Assembly: GCA_003577165.1 (NCBI GenBank)
Contig: QEUM01000001.1
Coordinates: forward strand, 186,001-250,000
DNA length: 64,000 nucleotides
Direction of reading: 5' to 3'
Source: Armatimonadota bacterium
GTDB lineage: Bacteria > Armatimonadota > Fimbriimonadia > Fimbriimonadales > ATM1
Part shown: piece after piece, positions 48,125 through 55,238 of the stretch
Layout of the letters: the number at the start of each line of letters is the position of its first letter
Numbering within the stretch: position 1 is the stretch's first letter
The notes under the pieces: generated by a model
What the model was told of the DNA's origin: nothing
Database searches by the model: none
Seen by the model: only the letters and a program-made list of their open reading frames with translations
Translations under genes and position numbers: made by a program

Positions 48125-48961
48125 CTAAGTGTCGATGCGCACGCCAAGAAGTTCGATAATGCGCGTAAGGTCCCCTTCGCCGAAGAACGTCACCTCGATC
48201 CTGCCTCGCCCGTTCCGCGAAACGATCTTGCATGGCGCTCCCAGCCGCTCCGATAGGGCCGACTCAAGGGGAGTTGGCGTTTGAGGCTTGGCTTCCGCAC
48301 CTCTCGCCCGAGTGCTTCGCTGACGCGCCAACTGCTCGATCTCGCGCACGGAGAGACCGCGTTCCAAGATGAGGTCGTGGACCGCTAACTGTTCCGTCGC
48401 GGTGTCGAATTGAAGAAGCGTCCTGGCGTGGCCCTCTGTGATCTGGCCACTCGCGAGCGAACGCTGAATCGGCTCCGGCAAACGGAGCAGTCTCAAGGCG
48501 TTGGCGATCGTGGGTCGGGACTTCCCGACACGTTGCGCCACATCGTCCTGGGTCAATCCGAATTGGGTGATCAGCGCCTGGTAGGCCGCCGCGGCGTCAA
48601 GGGGCGAGATGTCTTCCCGCTGGAGGTTTTCGATGAGCGCGATCTCCATCGTCTCCTGGGTCGTAGCGCTCCGCACAGTCACCGGGACTTCCGTGAGGCC
48701 CGCCAACTTTGCTGCGCGCCACCTCCGCTCCCCGGCGAGAATCAGATATCGGCCCTGATCCATCGGTCGAACGATGATCGGCTGGAGCAGTCCGACGTGG
48801 CGGATGGAATCCGCCAATTCGCGCAGTGATGCTTCGTCGAAAGTGCGCCGCGGTTGCGACGGGTTCGGCACCAGCGCTTCCAGCGTGACCTCGCGGACGC
48901 CGTCAGACCGCTGCTGCTCCCCGAGCAGTTGGCTCAGACCTTTGCCGAGTCCCCTACGCAC
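48125..48961 (-). CDS. parB: Chromosome-partitioning protein ParB
   Basis: ParB binds parS sites and spreads as a CTP-dependent clamp. The 278 residues include RGLGKGLSQLL, PNPSQPRRTFDEASLRELADSI, the CTP-binding AGERRWRAAKLAG, ENLQREDISPLDAA, and the helix-turn-helix QDDVAQRVGKSRPTIANALRLL. The C-terminal dimerisation domain is short but present (ERLGAPCKIV). The start is a GTG overlapping the parA stop by eight bases. I did not find a clear parS consensus in this window by eye. Confidence 0.95.
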   Translation of the reverse strand: MRRGLGKGLSQLLGEQQRSDGVREVTLEALVPNPSQPRRTFDEASLRELADSIRHVGLLQPIIVRPMDQGRYLILAGERRWRAAKLAGLTEVPVTVRSATTQETMEIALIENLQREDISPLDAAAAYQALITQFGLTQDDVAQRVGKSRPTIANALRLLRLPEPIQRSLASGQITEGHARTLLQFDTATEQLAVHDLILERGLSVREIEQLARQRSTRARGAEAKPQTPTPLESALSERLGAPCKIVSRNGRGRIEVTFFGEGDLTRIIELLGVRIDT

Positions 48962-49712
48962 AGTTCATCACCTCGTCGGCAAGCTGTGAGTATGCCGCAG
49001 CCCCTTTCGACTGCGGATAGAGGACGACCGCAGGCTCGCCGAAGCCCGGCGCCTCGCTCAGGCGAACGTTTCTCGGAATCGTCGTTTGTGATACAGTTTT
49101 GTCGAAAAACTTACGCAATTCCTCCTCAACCTGGAGGCTGAGGCGGTTCCTCGGATCGTACATGGTCAGCAGGACTTTGGCGATGCTCAACTGCGGGTTG
49201 ATTCTTCTACGGATGACGTCGAATGTCGAAAGCAGTTGGCTGATGCCTTCCAGCGCATAGAACTCGCACTGCATCGGGACGAGCGCCGAGTCGGCTGCTG
49301 CCAGCGCGTTGATGGTCAAGATGCCGAGCGACGGAGGCGCGTCGATGAGAATCCACTCGTACCGCTCGCGAAGCGGTGAGAGCGCGTCCCGAAGGAGTGT
49401 CTCTCTTCCGACCGCGCCGAGAAGGGCGGGTTCGGCGCCCGCTAGATCGATCGTAGAGGGAAGCATGTCGAGGCCTGTGACCGACGTCTTCACGACGGCC
49501 GACTCGGCAGGAACGCCTTCTGCCAAGACCTCGTACAGGCTGGCGGCAAGGGCGTGCTTGTCGATCCCCAATCCGGTTGTGGCGTTGCCCTGTGGATCGG
49601 CGTCCACGAGCAGCACTCGCTTGCCCTTGAGGGCGAGCGCTGCAGCCAAATTCACGGCCGTTGTGGTCTTCCCGACGCCCCCTTTTTGATTCACAACAGC
49701 CCAGACCGGCAC
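48954..49712 (-). CDS. parA: Chromosome-partitioning ATPase ParA
   Basis: ParA is a Walker-type ATPase that positions the chromosome origin with ParB. The 252 residues contain the deviant Walker A KGGVGKTTTAVNLA, switch I region LLVDADPQGNATTGLG, IDAPPSLGILTINAL and the C-terminal YDPRNRLSLQVEEELRKFF. The start is a GTG at 49712 with a -10-like TAGAAT six bases upstream and no Shine-Dalgarno. parA-parB form an operon. hisS is divergent, only 52 bases away, with its own -10 box. Confidence 0.95.
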   Translation of the reverse strand: MPVWAVVNQKGGVGKTTTAVNLAAALALKGKRVLLVDADPQGNATTGLGIDKHALAASLYEVLAEGVPAESAVVKTSVTGLDMLPSTIDLAGAEPALLGAVGRETLLRDALSPLRERYEWILIDAPPSLGILTINALAAADSALVPMQCEFYALEGISQLLSTFDVIRRRINPQLSIAKVLLTMYDPRNRLSLQVEEELRKFFDKTVSQTTIPRNVRLSEAPGFGEPAVVLYPQSKGAAAYSQLADEVMNCA

Positions 49713-49718
49713 TCGCCT

Positions 49719-49724
49719 ATTCTA
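49719..49724 (-). promoter_or_regulatory. Candidate -10 box (TAGAAT) of parA
   Basis: TAGAAT on the minus strand ends six bases before the parA GTG at 49712, with no Shine-Dalgarno, fitting a leaderless transcript. Confidence 0.5.
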
Positions 49725-49750
49725 CCGATGGGCCCCAGAGGACGGTCGGC

Positions 49751-49756
49751 TACAAT
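49751..49756 (+). promoter_or_regulatory. Candidate -10 box (TACAAT) of hisS
   Basis: TACAAT ends eight bases before the hisS ATG at 49765, with no Shine-Dalgarno. It is divergent from the parA box 27 bases away. Confidence 0.5.
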
Positions 49757-49764
49757 ATCGGGCG

Positions 49765-51030
49765 ATGCGATTTCAGGCACCCAGGGGCACGGAAGATGTG
49801 GTGCCGAACGAGTCCCGCACATGGGTTTGGCTTGAGCAGACCTTCAGAGAACTCTGTCACAGATACGGTTACTCGGAAGTCAGGACGCCCACGTTTGAGG
49901 ACACGGGCCTGTTCACGAGAGGGCTCGGCGAGGGAACCGACATCGTTAACAAGGAGATGTACACCTTCGTGGATCGAGGCGGACGTTCGATCACGCTCAA
50001 GCCCGAAGGAACCGCGCCCGCGATTCGCGCTTACGTCGAGCACAGCCTCGGAAGTCAAGGGCAGATCACGAAACTGTTCTATGTCACTCCCATATTTCGA
50101 TACGAGCGGCCCCAGAAGGGCCGACTTCGCGAAGCGCATCAAACGGGACTCGAACTGATCGGCGCGCAGACGCCCGAGTCGGATGCGGAAGTCATCGAGA
50201 TGTCAGTTCGCTTTTATGAGATGCTCGGGCTGAGGAACTTAGCCGCGAGAATTAACTCGCTGGGATCGAACGAGTCACGGAAGACTTATCGCGAAGCGCT
50301 TCTTGAGCACGCGCGACCGCTGCTCGCCGACTTGCCCACTGAGTTTCGTGAACGATGCGAGAAAAACCCGTTGAGGATTCTCGACTCGAAAGACGAGACG
50401 TTGCGCGAACGGCTCACTGACGCTCCTGTGATATTGAATTACCTGGATGACGAATCGAGACGACACTTCGAAGCGATCCAGGGGTGCCTCAGCGCGCTGG
50501 ACATTCCCTACGTTGTGGATCCAAGGATCGTGCGCGGGCTGGACTACTACACCGGGTGTGTTTTCGAAATTCACGCCGAAGGAATCGGCGCACAGAGCGC
50601 GCTATGCGGCGGCGGGAGGTATGACGGCCTGATCGAGGAGATCGGGGGGCCGCCTACGCCCGCCGTAGGTGTCGCGATGGGAATCGAACGGGCCCTTCTT
50701 GCTTTAGAGGTCTCCGGCGCCGCGCCTGCGTTTGAGCCGCTCCTGCACCTGTTCGCCGTTTGCCTCACCGAACGGCACGCGGAGTTCTGCAAGATCGTGT
50801 CGCAACTGCGAGGCCAAGGCATCCGCGTCGACACCGACCTCCAGTTTCGCTCCGCAAAGAGCCAGTTTCGCCAAGCGGACAAAAGTGGCGCAAGTTTGGC
50901 ATTGGCGATCGGCGACGACGAACTCGACTCCGGCACTTTCAAGTTAAAGCGACTTGCGGACGGCGCGGAGTTCACGTCCACCGCGGACACGCTCTACGAG
51001 GACACTCTCGCTTACGTCTCGCGTTCGTGA
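49765..51030 (+). CDS. hisS: Histidyl-tRNA synthetase
   Basis: This class II synthetase charges tRNA-His. The 421-residue protein has the N-terminal APRGTEDVVP, motif 1 (RTPTFEDTGLF), motif 2 (FRYERPQKGRLREAHQ), the HisA-like RGLDYYTGCVFEI, CGGGRYDGLIEEIGG and motif 3 GVAMGIERALLAL. The C-terminal anticodon-binding domain begins at about residue 330. Length is normal. No T-box or long leader precedes it; the gap to the divergent parA is 52 bases. Confidence 0.97.
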   Translation: MRFQAPRGTEDVVPNESRTWVWLEQTFRELCHRYGYSEVRTPTFEDTGLFTRGLGEGTDIVNKEMYTFVDRGGRSITLKPEGTAPAIRAYVEHSLGSQGQITKLFYVTPIFRYERPQKGRLREAHQTGLELIGAQTPESDAEVIEMSVRFYEMLGLRNLAARINSLGSNESRKTYREALLEHARPLLADLPTEFRERCEKNPLRILDSKDETLRERLTDAPVILNYLDDESRRHFEAIQGCLSALDIPYVVDPRIVRGLDYYTGCVFEIHAEGIGAQSALCGGGRYDGLIEEIGGPPTPAVGVAMGIERALLALEVSGAAPAFEPLLHLFAVCLTERHAEFCKIVSQLRGQGIRVDTDLQFRSAKSQFRQADKSGASLALAIGDDELDSGTFKLKRLADGAEFTSTADTLYEDTLAYVSRS

Positions 51031-51062
51031 TCTTCGGGTTTCCGGTGGATGACTGTGATTCC

Positions 51063-51581
51063 CTATGTTCCGGCGGGCAACGGCGCGCCGTTCAGTTGTT
51101 CGATCGGCTCGTCTTCCTCTCCGGTCGGTGGCGGGAACATCTGCGCTTCCGTGCGCATGAAGAACTTGAAGTCCTTTCTCATGTAGATCACGGAGTTGCC
51201 ACCCGACGACATATCCAGGCTCTTTCCTGACAGCACTTCGAACGTCGGCGCCGCATCGTCGGACGGCTTCTGGTACGTGAACTCCTCGATGAGAATTCCG
51301 TACGCAGACTCGTTCATCACGCTTCGCAGTTCCGTCAAATTCTCGGGCCAGCGTCCATTCGTCTGCACATAGGTTTGCATCGTACGGGAGATCTCAGGCA
51401 CGGCCGCTTGAATCGTTGCCATCTGGGAGATGGTGCCGATCATTTTCTTGCCCTCCTTCGAGGCAAAGAAACTCATCACGAGCGCAACGAGCACGATGAT
51501 GCCGATCAGTACGACGGCGATGATTCCGATGGCAACGTAGAGAGCCGTTCGATTCGGCCTGGGTGGGGGAGGATAGTTCAT
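51063..51581 (-). CDS. Small membrane-anchored protein of unknown function
   Basis: The 172-residue product (ATG 51581, overlapping the M42 stop by four bases) has a Pro-rich cytoplasmic N-terminus (MNYPPPPRPNR). One strong membrane helix follows at about residues 13-40 (ALYVAIGIIAVVLIGIIVLV). The extracytoplasmic part includes MATIQAAVPEISRTMQTYVQTNGRWPENLTELRS. That segment resembles the start of pseudopilin-like domains (helix then NGRWPENL), but I see no prepilin cleavage site. Function is unknown; it is transcribed with the M42 peptidase. Confidence 0.6.
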   Translation of the reverse strand: MNYPPPPRPNRTALYVAIGIIAVVLIGIIVLVALVMSFFASKEGKKMIGTISQMATIQAAVPEISRTMQTYVQTNGRWPENLTELRSVMNESAYGILIEEFTYQKPSDDAAPTFEVLSGKSLDMSSGGNSVIYMRKDFKFFMRTEAQMFPPPTGEEDEPIEQLNGAPLPAGT

Positions 51582-52651
51582 AGGGTCCTCGGAGTGAAGT
51601 CGGTCTTGGGCGTTATTTTGCGACAAGTCGCGGCCATGAGTTGCGCGCACTGCTCGACGTCTCGCAGGGATAGGGTCTCCACGGGCGTGTGCATGTACCG
51701 GATCGCTACCCCAAACAGCCCGGTAGCCATTCCCGGGCCAGCGATCTGCATCGCGTTAGCGTCCGTCCCCGTTCCTCCGGGCTCGACCTCGATCTGAATC
51801 GGTATCCCCTCGTCGCGAGCCGCGCTCTGCGCCAAACCGAACAGGACGTGGTTGACGTTGGCCCCGCGAGCAATGACCGGGCCCTTCCCCATCGCGAGTT
51901 CGGGCACCTGACGTTTGTCGACCGAGGGGTAGTCCGTCGCATGCGTCACGTCTACCGCAAAGCCGACTTGGGCACCGCTCGCGAACGCGCTGGTGCGCGC
52001 GCCGCGCAAACCGATCTCCTCCTGCACAGTGCCGATGGCGATGACACCCACGCCGCGTGGCGGACGGTTCTCGCCGAGGAGTCGAAGCGCTTCGGCAACG
52101 ATGAAGGCCCCCATCTTGTTATCAAAGCCCCGCGCAGTCGCAATGTCGTCTGTCAGTTTCTGGAATTCCCACTGATATGTGACAATGTCACCCAATTCGA
52201 TGCGCTTCAAAGCATCATCCTTGTTGGATGCTCCGATGTCGATCCACAACTCGTGAAGTTCAGGCTTCTTCGCGCGTTCTTCGGTCGTGAGCAGATGGAT
52301 CGCTTTGCGCCCAATGACACCTGGCACCCGTCCCGACTTGGCATGCATCCACACCCTCTGCCCGATCGGAATGACCGAGTCGTGCCCACCGATGGCTTGA
52401 AAATGCAAGTAGCCCTCGTCCGAAACGTAGTGCACGGCGAAGCCGATCTCGTCAAGATGGCCCGCCAGCATGATCTTGAGCCGTGCGTCGGGGTTGATGG
52501 CGGCGCACACGTTGCCGAGCACATCGGTCTTCACATCGTCAGCGAACGGCGCCACGTACCTGCGGAAGACTTCCGCCGCCGCCATCTCGTACCCGGAAGG
52601 CGATGGTGTGTTCACCAACTCCTTCAGGAAGGCGAGAGATTCCCTCCTCAT
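51578..52651 (-). CDS. M42 family metallopeptidase
   Basis: M42 enzymes are tetrahedral (TET-like) cobalt- or zinc-dependent aminopeptidases, some annotated as endoglucanase. The 357 residues start at ATG 52651 with RRESLAFLKELVNTPSPSGYE. They have LAGHLDEIGF (His-x-Asp), RGFDNKMGAFIVAEAL (metal Asp), VQEEIGLRGAR (Glu pair) and VDVTHATD, then a C-terminal YMHTPVETLSLRD (last metal His). The active site is complete. A -10-like TANNNT is less clear here than elsewhere. It overlaps the small membrane-protein gene by four bases. Confidence 0.9.
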   Translation of the reverse strand: MRRESLAFLKELVNTPSPSGYEMAAAEVFRRYVAPFADDVKTDVLGNVCAAINPDARLKIMLAGHLDEIGFAVHYVSDEGYLHFQAIGGHDSVIPIGQRVWMHAKSGRVPGVIGRKAIHLLTTEERAKKPELHELWIDIGASNKDDALKRIELGDIVTYQWEFQKLTDDIATARGFDNKMGAFIVAEALRLLGENRPPRGVGVIAIGTVQEEIGLRGARTSAFASGAQVGFAVDVTHATDYPSVDKRQVPELAMGKGPVIARGANVNHVLFGLAQSAARDEGIPIQIEVEPGGTGTDANAMQIAGPGMATGLFGVAIRYMHTPVETLSLRDVEQCAQLMAATCRKITPKTDFTPRTL

Positions 52652-52737
52652 GCGGGCTATATTGGCTGAAATCCCTTCTCGCCCGGTGGGGGAGTACCAA
52701 CCCACTGGGCCGTTCGTCCAATACTCGGGAGGTCCGA

Positions 52738-54303
52738 ATGTTGTCGCTCGTCGTCCACGCAGTCAGCCTTAGCGCTGCAGTTCTGTCCGCACCTGTCACC
52801 ACGAAGGTCGCCTCCGCAGCTCTCTTCAAGAACGGCTACGCCGTCGTCGTCCGCGAGGCGCCCCTGTCGGGTGGGGAGACGTTGGTCCGGGGCGTGCCGG
52901 TAGGCGCCCTCGGAACCCTCTGGCTCACCGCAAGCGAGGGGACCACTCTCACGTCCGCGACGAACCTCGAAGTCGAAACGGAGTCTGAGCGACCCATTCA
53001 ATCGCTCGATGAAGCGCTTGCAGCGAACGTCGGTCGGACGCTCGTGATTTCGGTCGCCCGGGGTTCTGAGACCAAACAGATTGCCGGCAAACTCCTGTCC
53101 GCCGACGGCAGTGTCGTAGTCGTGGAACGGATTCCATCCGAAGCGACGGGTCGCGGCGTGGAAGTTCTTCAAAAGTCTGCGGTCACCGGAATCTCGGCGC
53201 ACGAAGGCGGCGAGGTGATCTGGAAACGAAAACAGACTTCGAGGGAGCGACTGGTGCGCGTTCGGTACCAGGGCGCGGCGTCGGGCAAACTGTATGTGCT
53301 CTCTCTCGAATCCGGCATGACGTGGGCGCCCGCTTACGCCGTGGACATCTCCGACGAGAAGATGCTTACAGTGACAGGCAAAGCGACGGTTCTCAACGAT
53401 CTTGCGGATATCGAAGGCGTTGACGTCCGACTCATCACCGGATTCCCGAACATCCCCTACTTGTCGTGGGTGGACCCATTCACCAGCGGTCAGCCAGTCC
53501 AACAGTTTGCGGCGGCGATGATCGGCGCAGGTTCTCCGGAGGCGCTTCGAGACCGAAATCAGGGCTTCTTGGCGAATCAGTCTATGGGACGAGGCGGGGG
53601 TGGTGCGTTCGACGCCGGCGCAGGATGGACGCCAGCGCAACTGCCGGGAATTCAGATGGAGGATCTGTTCTTCTACAGGCTGCCTGCGCTGACGCTGAAA
53701 AGGGGAGAGCGGTCTTACGAGGTGCTTTTCAACTCGAAGTCCGCCTATGAGCACGTCTACACCCTTGACGTCCCCGACCCATTCCAAGCGGGCACGTCTC
53801 TGCAGCAGGCCATGCCGGACACAGGCGACGTCTGGCACTCTTTGAAATTCAAGAACACCAGTTCCTATCCATGGACGACTGCGCCTGCCGTCACCCTGCA
53901 ACGCGGGTCCATTCTTGGACAGGACGTCATTCGCTACTCTCCGGTCGGCGCGGAAGTGCTGCTTGCAATCACGAAAGCGCTCGACATCAAGGCAGACTTG
54001 GCGGAAGAGCAGGTTTCGCTGCAGCACAATGCGCTCACGATTCCGGGACGCACGCCCTACGCGATGGCAACCATCAAAGGAATCGTGTCGCTCCACAACC
54101 GTAAGCAGGAGACCGTCAAGATGAAAGTCACGAAGATCCTCACCGGGGCCCTCATCAGCGCAGATGCGAATCCCAAGACCACGACTCTCCCTCAAGGGCT
54201 TCAAGGGGTCAATTCTCAGCAAAGAGTCGAGTGGGAAATCGAACTTCGAGCAGGCGAACAACGGCGAATCAACTACCAGTACAAGTTGTACGTGAACCTC
54301 TAA
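52738..54303 (+). CDS. DUF4139 family secreted protein
   Basis: The 521-residue protein has a signal peptide (MLSLVVHAVSLSAAVLSAPV) and then VASAALFKNGYAVVVREAPL, the same opening strand as the truncated gene at the left edge. The DUF4139 core spans about 170-510: YVLSLESGMTWAPAYAVDI, TVTGKATVLNDLADIEGVDVRLITGFPN, MEDLFFYRLPALTLKRGERS and VEWEIELRAGEQRRINYQYKLYV. A Gly-rich linker (GRGGGGAFDAGAG) lies in the middle. GGGAGG precedes the ATG at 52738. Function of the family is unknown. Confidence 0.82.
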   Translation: MLSLVVHAVSLSAAVLSAPVTTKVASAALFKNGYAVVVREAPLSGGETLVRGVPVGALGTLWLTASEGTTLTSATNLEVETESERPIQSLDEALAANVGRTLVISVARGSETKQIAGKLLSADGSVVVVERIPSEATGRGVEVLQKSAVTGISAHEGGEVIWKRKQTSRERLVRVRYQGAASGKLYVLSLESGMTWAPAYAVDISDEKMLTVTGKATVLNDLADIEGVDVRLITGFPNIPYLSWVDPFTSGQPVQQFAAAMIGAGSPEALRDRNQGFLANQSMGRGGGGAFDAGAGWTPAQLPGIQMEDLFFYRLPALTLKRGERSYEVLFNSKSAYEHVYTLDVPDPFQAGTSLQQAMPDTGDVWHSLKFKNTSSYPWTTAPAVTLQRGSILGQDVIRYSPVGAEVLLAITKALDIKADLAEEQVSLQHNALTIPGRTPYAMATIKGIVSLHNRKQETVKMKVTKILTGALISADANPKTTTLPQGLQGVNSQQRVEWEIELRAGEQRRINYQYKLYVNL

Positions 54304-54314
54304 GCCGGTAATCT
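54286..54314 (+). promoter_or_regulatory. Candidate promoter (TTGTAC-N17-TAATCT) of the CDF exporter gene
   Basis: TTGTAC, a 17-base spacer and TAATCT precede the ATG at 54322 by seven bases, with no Shine-Dalgarno, so the mRNA would be nearly leaderless. The -35 lies inside the end of the DUF4139 gene. Confidence 0.45.
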
Positions 54315-54321
54315 TAGAGTG

Positions 54322-55236
54322 ATGGCGTCGCGACCGATGGTGGACACCCGCCGGAAGGCGGTTGCCGCCCTCGTATCCGTTCTCTCGAACCTGTTGCTTA
54401 CTCTAGCAAAGGTCGTCGCCGCAATTCTGTCAGGGAGCATTTCGGTCCTTAGCGAGGCGGTTCACAGCGCAGGGGACATCGTTGCGAGTCTCCTCGCCTT
54501 CGCGAGCGTCCGAGTGTCTGACCGGCCCGCGGACCCAGAGCATCCGTTCGGACACGGAAAGGTCGAGTCCTTCGCGGGCCTCGCAGAGGCGCTGCTGCTG
54601 ATAGGCGCCGCCGGATACGTCGGCTGGGAAGCCGTGCACCGCCTGTCTCATGGCCGCACGATCGAAGTCGACATCGGTCTGTGGGTCGTCGGTGGGACCG
54701 CCGTCTGGAACGTGTTCGTCGGACGATACCTCTCGCGGGTCGCCAAAGAGACCGACAGCGAAGCGCTGGCGGCTGACGCCGCGCACATCACCGCAGATGT
54801 TGTGACGAGCATGGGAGTCTTCATCGGCCTCGCGCTCGTGAAGATCACGAACGATCCGATCTACGACCCGATCGTCGCCCTCATGTTGACGGCGTGGATT
54901 CTCTGGATGGCAGGCAAGATCGCGTACAACTCGTTTAGCCTGCTCATCGACACAGCACTGCCGGCCGAGGAAGTGGAGTTAATCACCGACATCATCCGCA
55001 CCCACCCCCGGGTTCTCGACTGGCATCAACTGAGAACTCGTAAGTCGGGATCGCACCGTCATGCGGACGTTCACGTGCTGGTGGACGACAACCTGAGCCT
55101 GGTCGAGTCTCATCGAATCGCAGAGGAGATCGAGGACCGCGTACGATCCTCGCTCCCGAACGTGAGCATCAACATTCATATGGAGCCCTACCTTCTTGAG
55201 AAGAGGCACCGTCGAGATGTGCACGGTGAAGGGTGA
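54322..55236 (+). CDS. Cation diffusion facilitator (CDF) family metal exporter
   Basis: CDF proteins export Zn2+, Fe2+, Co2+ or Mn2+ in exchange for protons. The 304 residues contain six hydrophobic helices. Helix 2 has SEAVHSAGD and helix 5 has ADAAHITAD, so the transport site is His/Asp-His/Asp. HPFGHGK lies in the loop after helix 2. A cytoplasmic C-terminal domain of about 90 residues (LDWHQLRTRKSGSHRHADVHVLVD) is complete. The metal cannot be told with certainty; HxxxD in both helices suggests zinc. The stop overlaps an upstream GTG of the next gene. Confidence 0.9.
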   Translation: MASRPMVDTRRKAVAALVSVLSNLLLTLAKVVAAILSGSISVLSEAVHSAGDIVASLLAFASVRVSDRPADPEHPFGHGKVESFAGLAEALLLIGAAGYVGWEAVHRLSHGRTIEVDIGLWVVGGTAVWNVFVGRYLSRVAKETDSEALAADAAHITADVVTSMGVFIGLALVKITNDPIYDPIVALMLTAWILWMAGKIAYNSFSLLIDTALPAEEVELITDIIRTHPRVLDWHQLRTRKSGSHRHADVHVLVDDNLSLVESHRIAEEIEDRVRSSLPNVSINIHMEPYLLEKRHRRDVHGEG

Positions 55237-55238
55237 AG

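Noticed and set aside
48125-49764. A parS site near parAB
   Set aside because: I saw no palindrome matching the usual TGTTTCACGTGAAACA in the gene gaps; a genome-wide search would be needed.
52657-54261. A 534-codon open frame on the minus strand inside the DUF4139 gene
   Set aside because: It is antisense to a gene with signal peptide, Shine-Dalgarno and family motifs, and its sequence is Arg/His/Asp-rich shadow coding.
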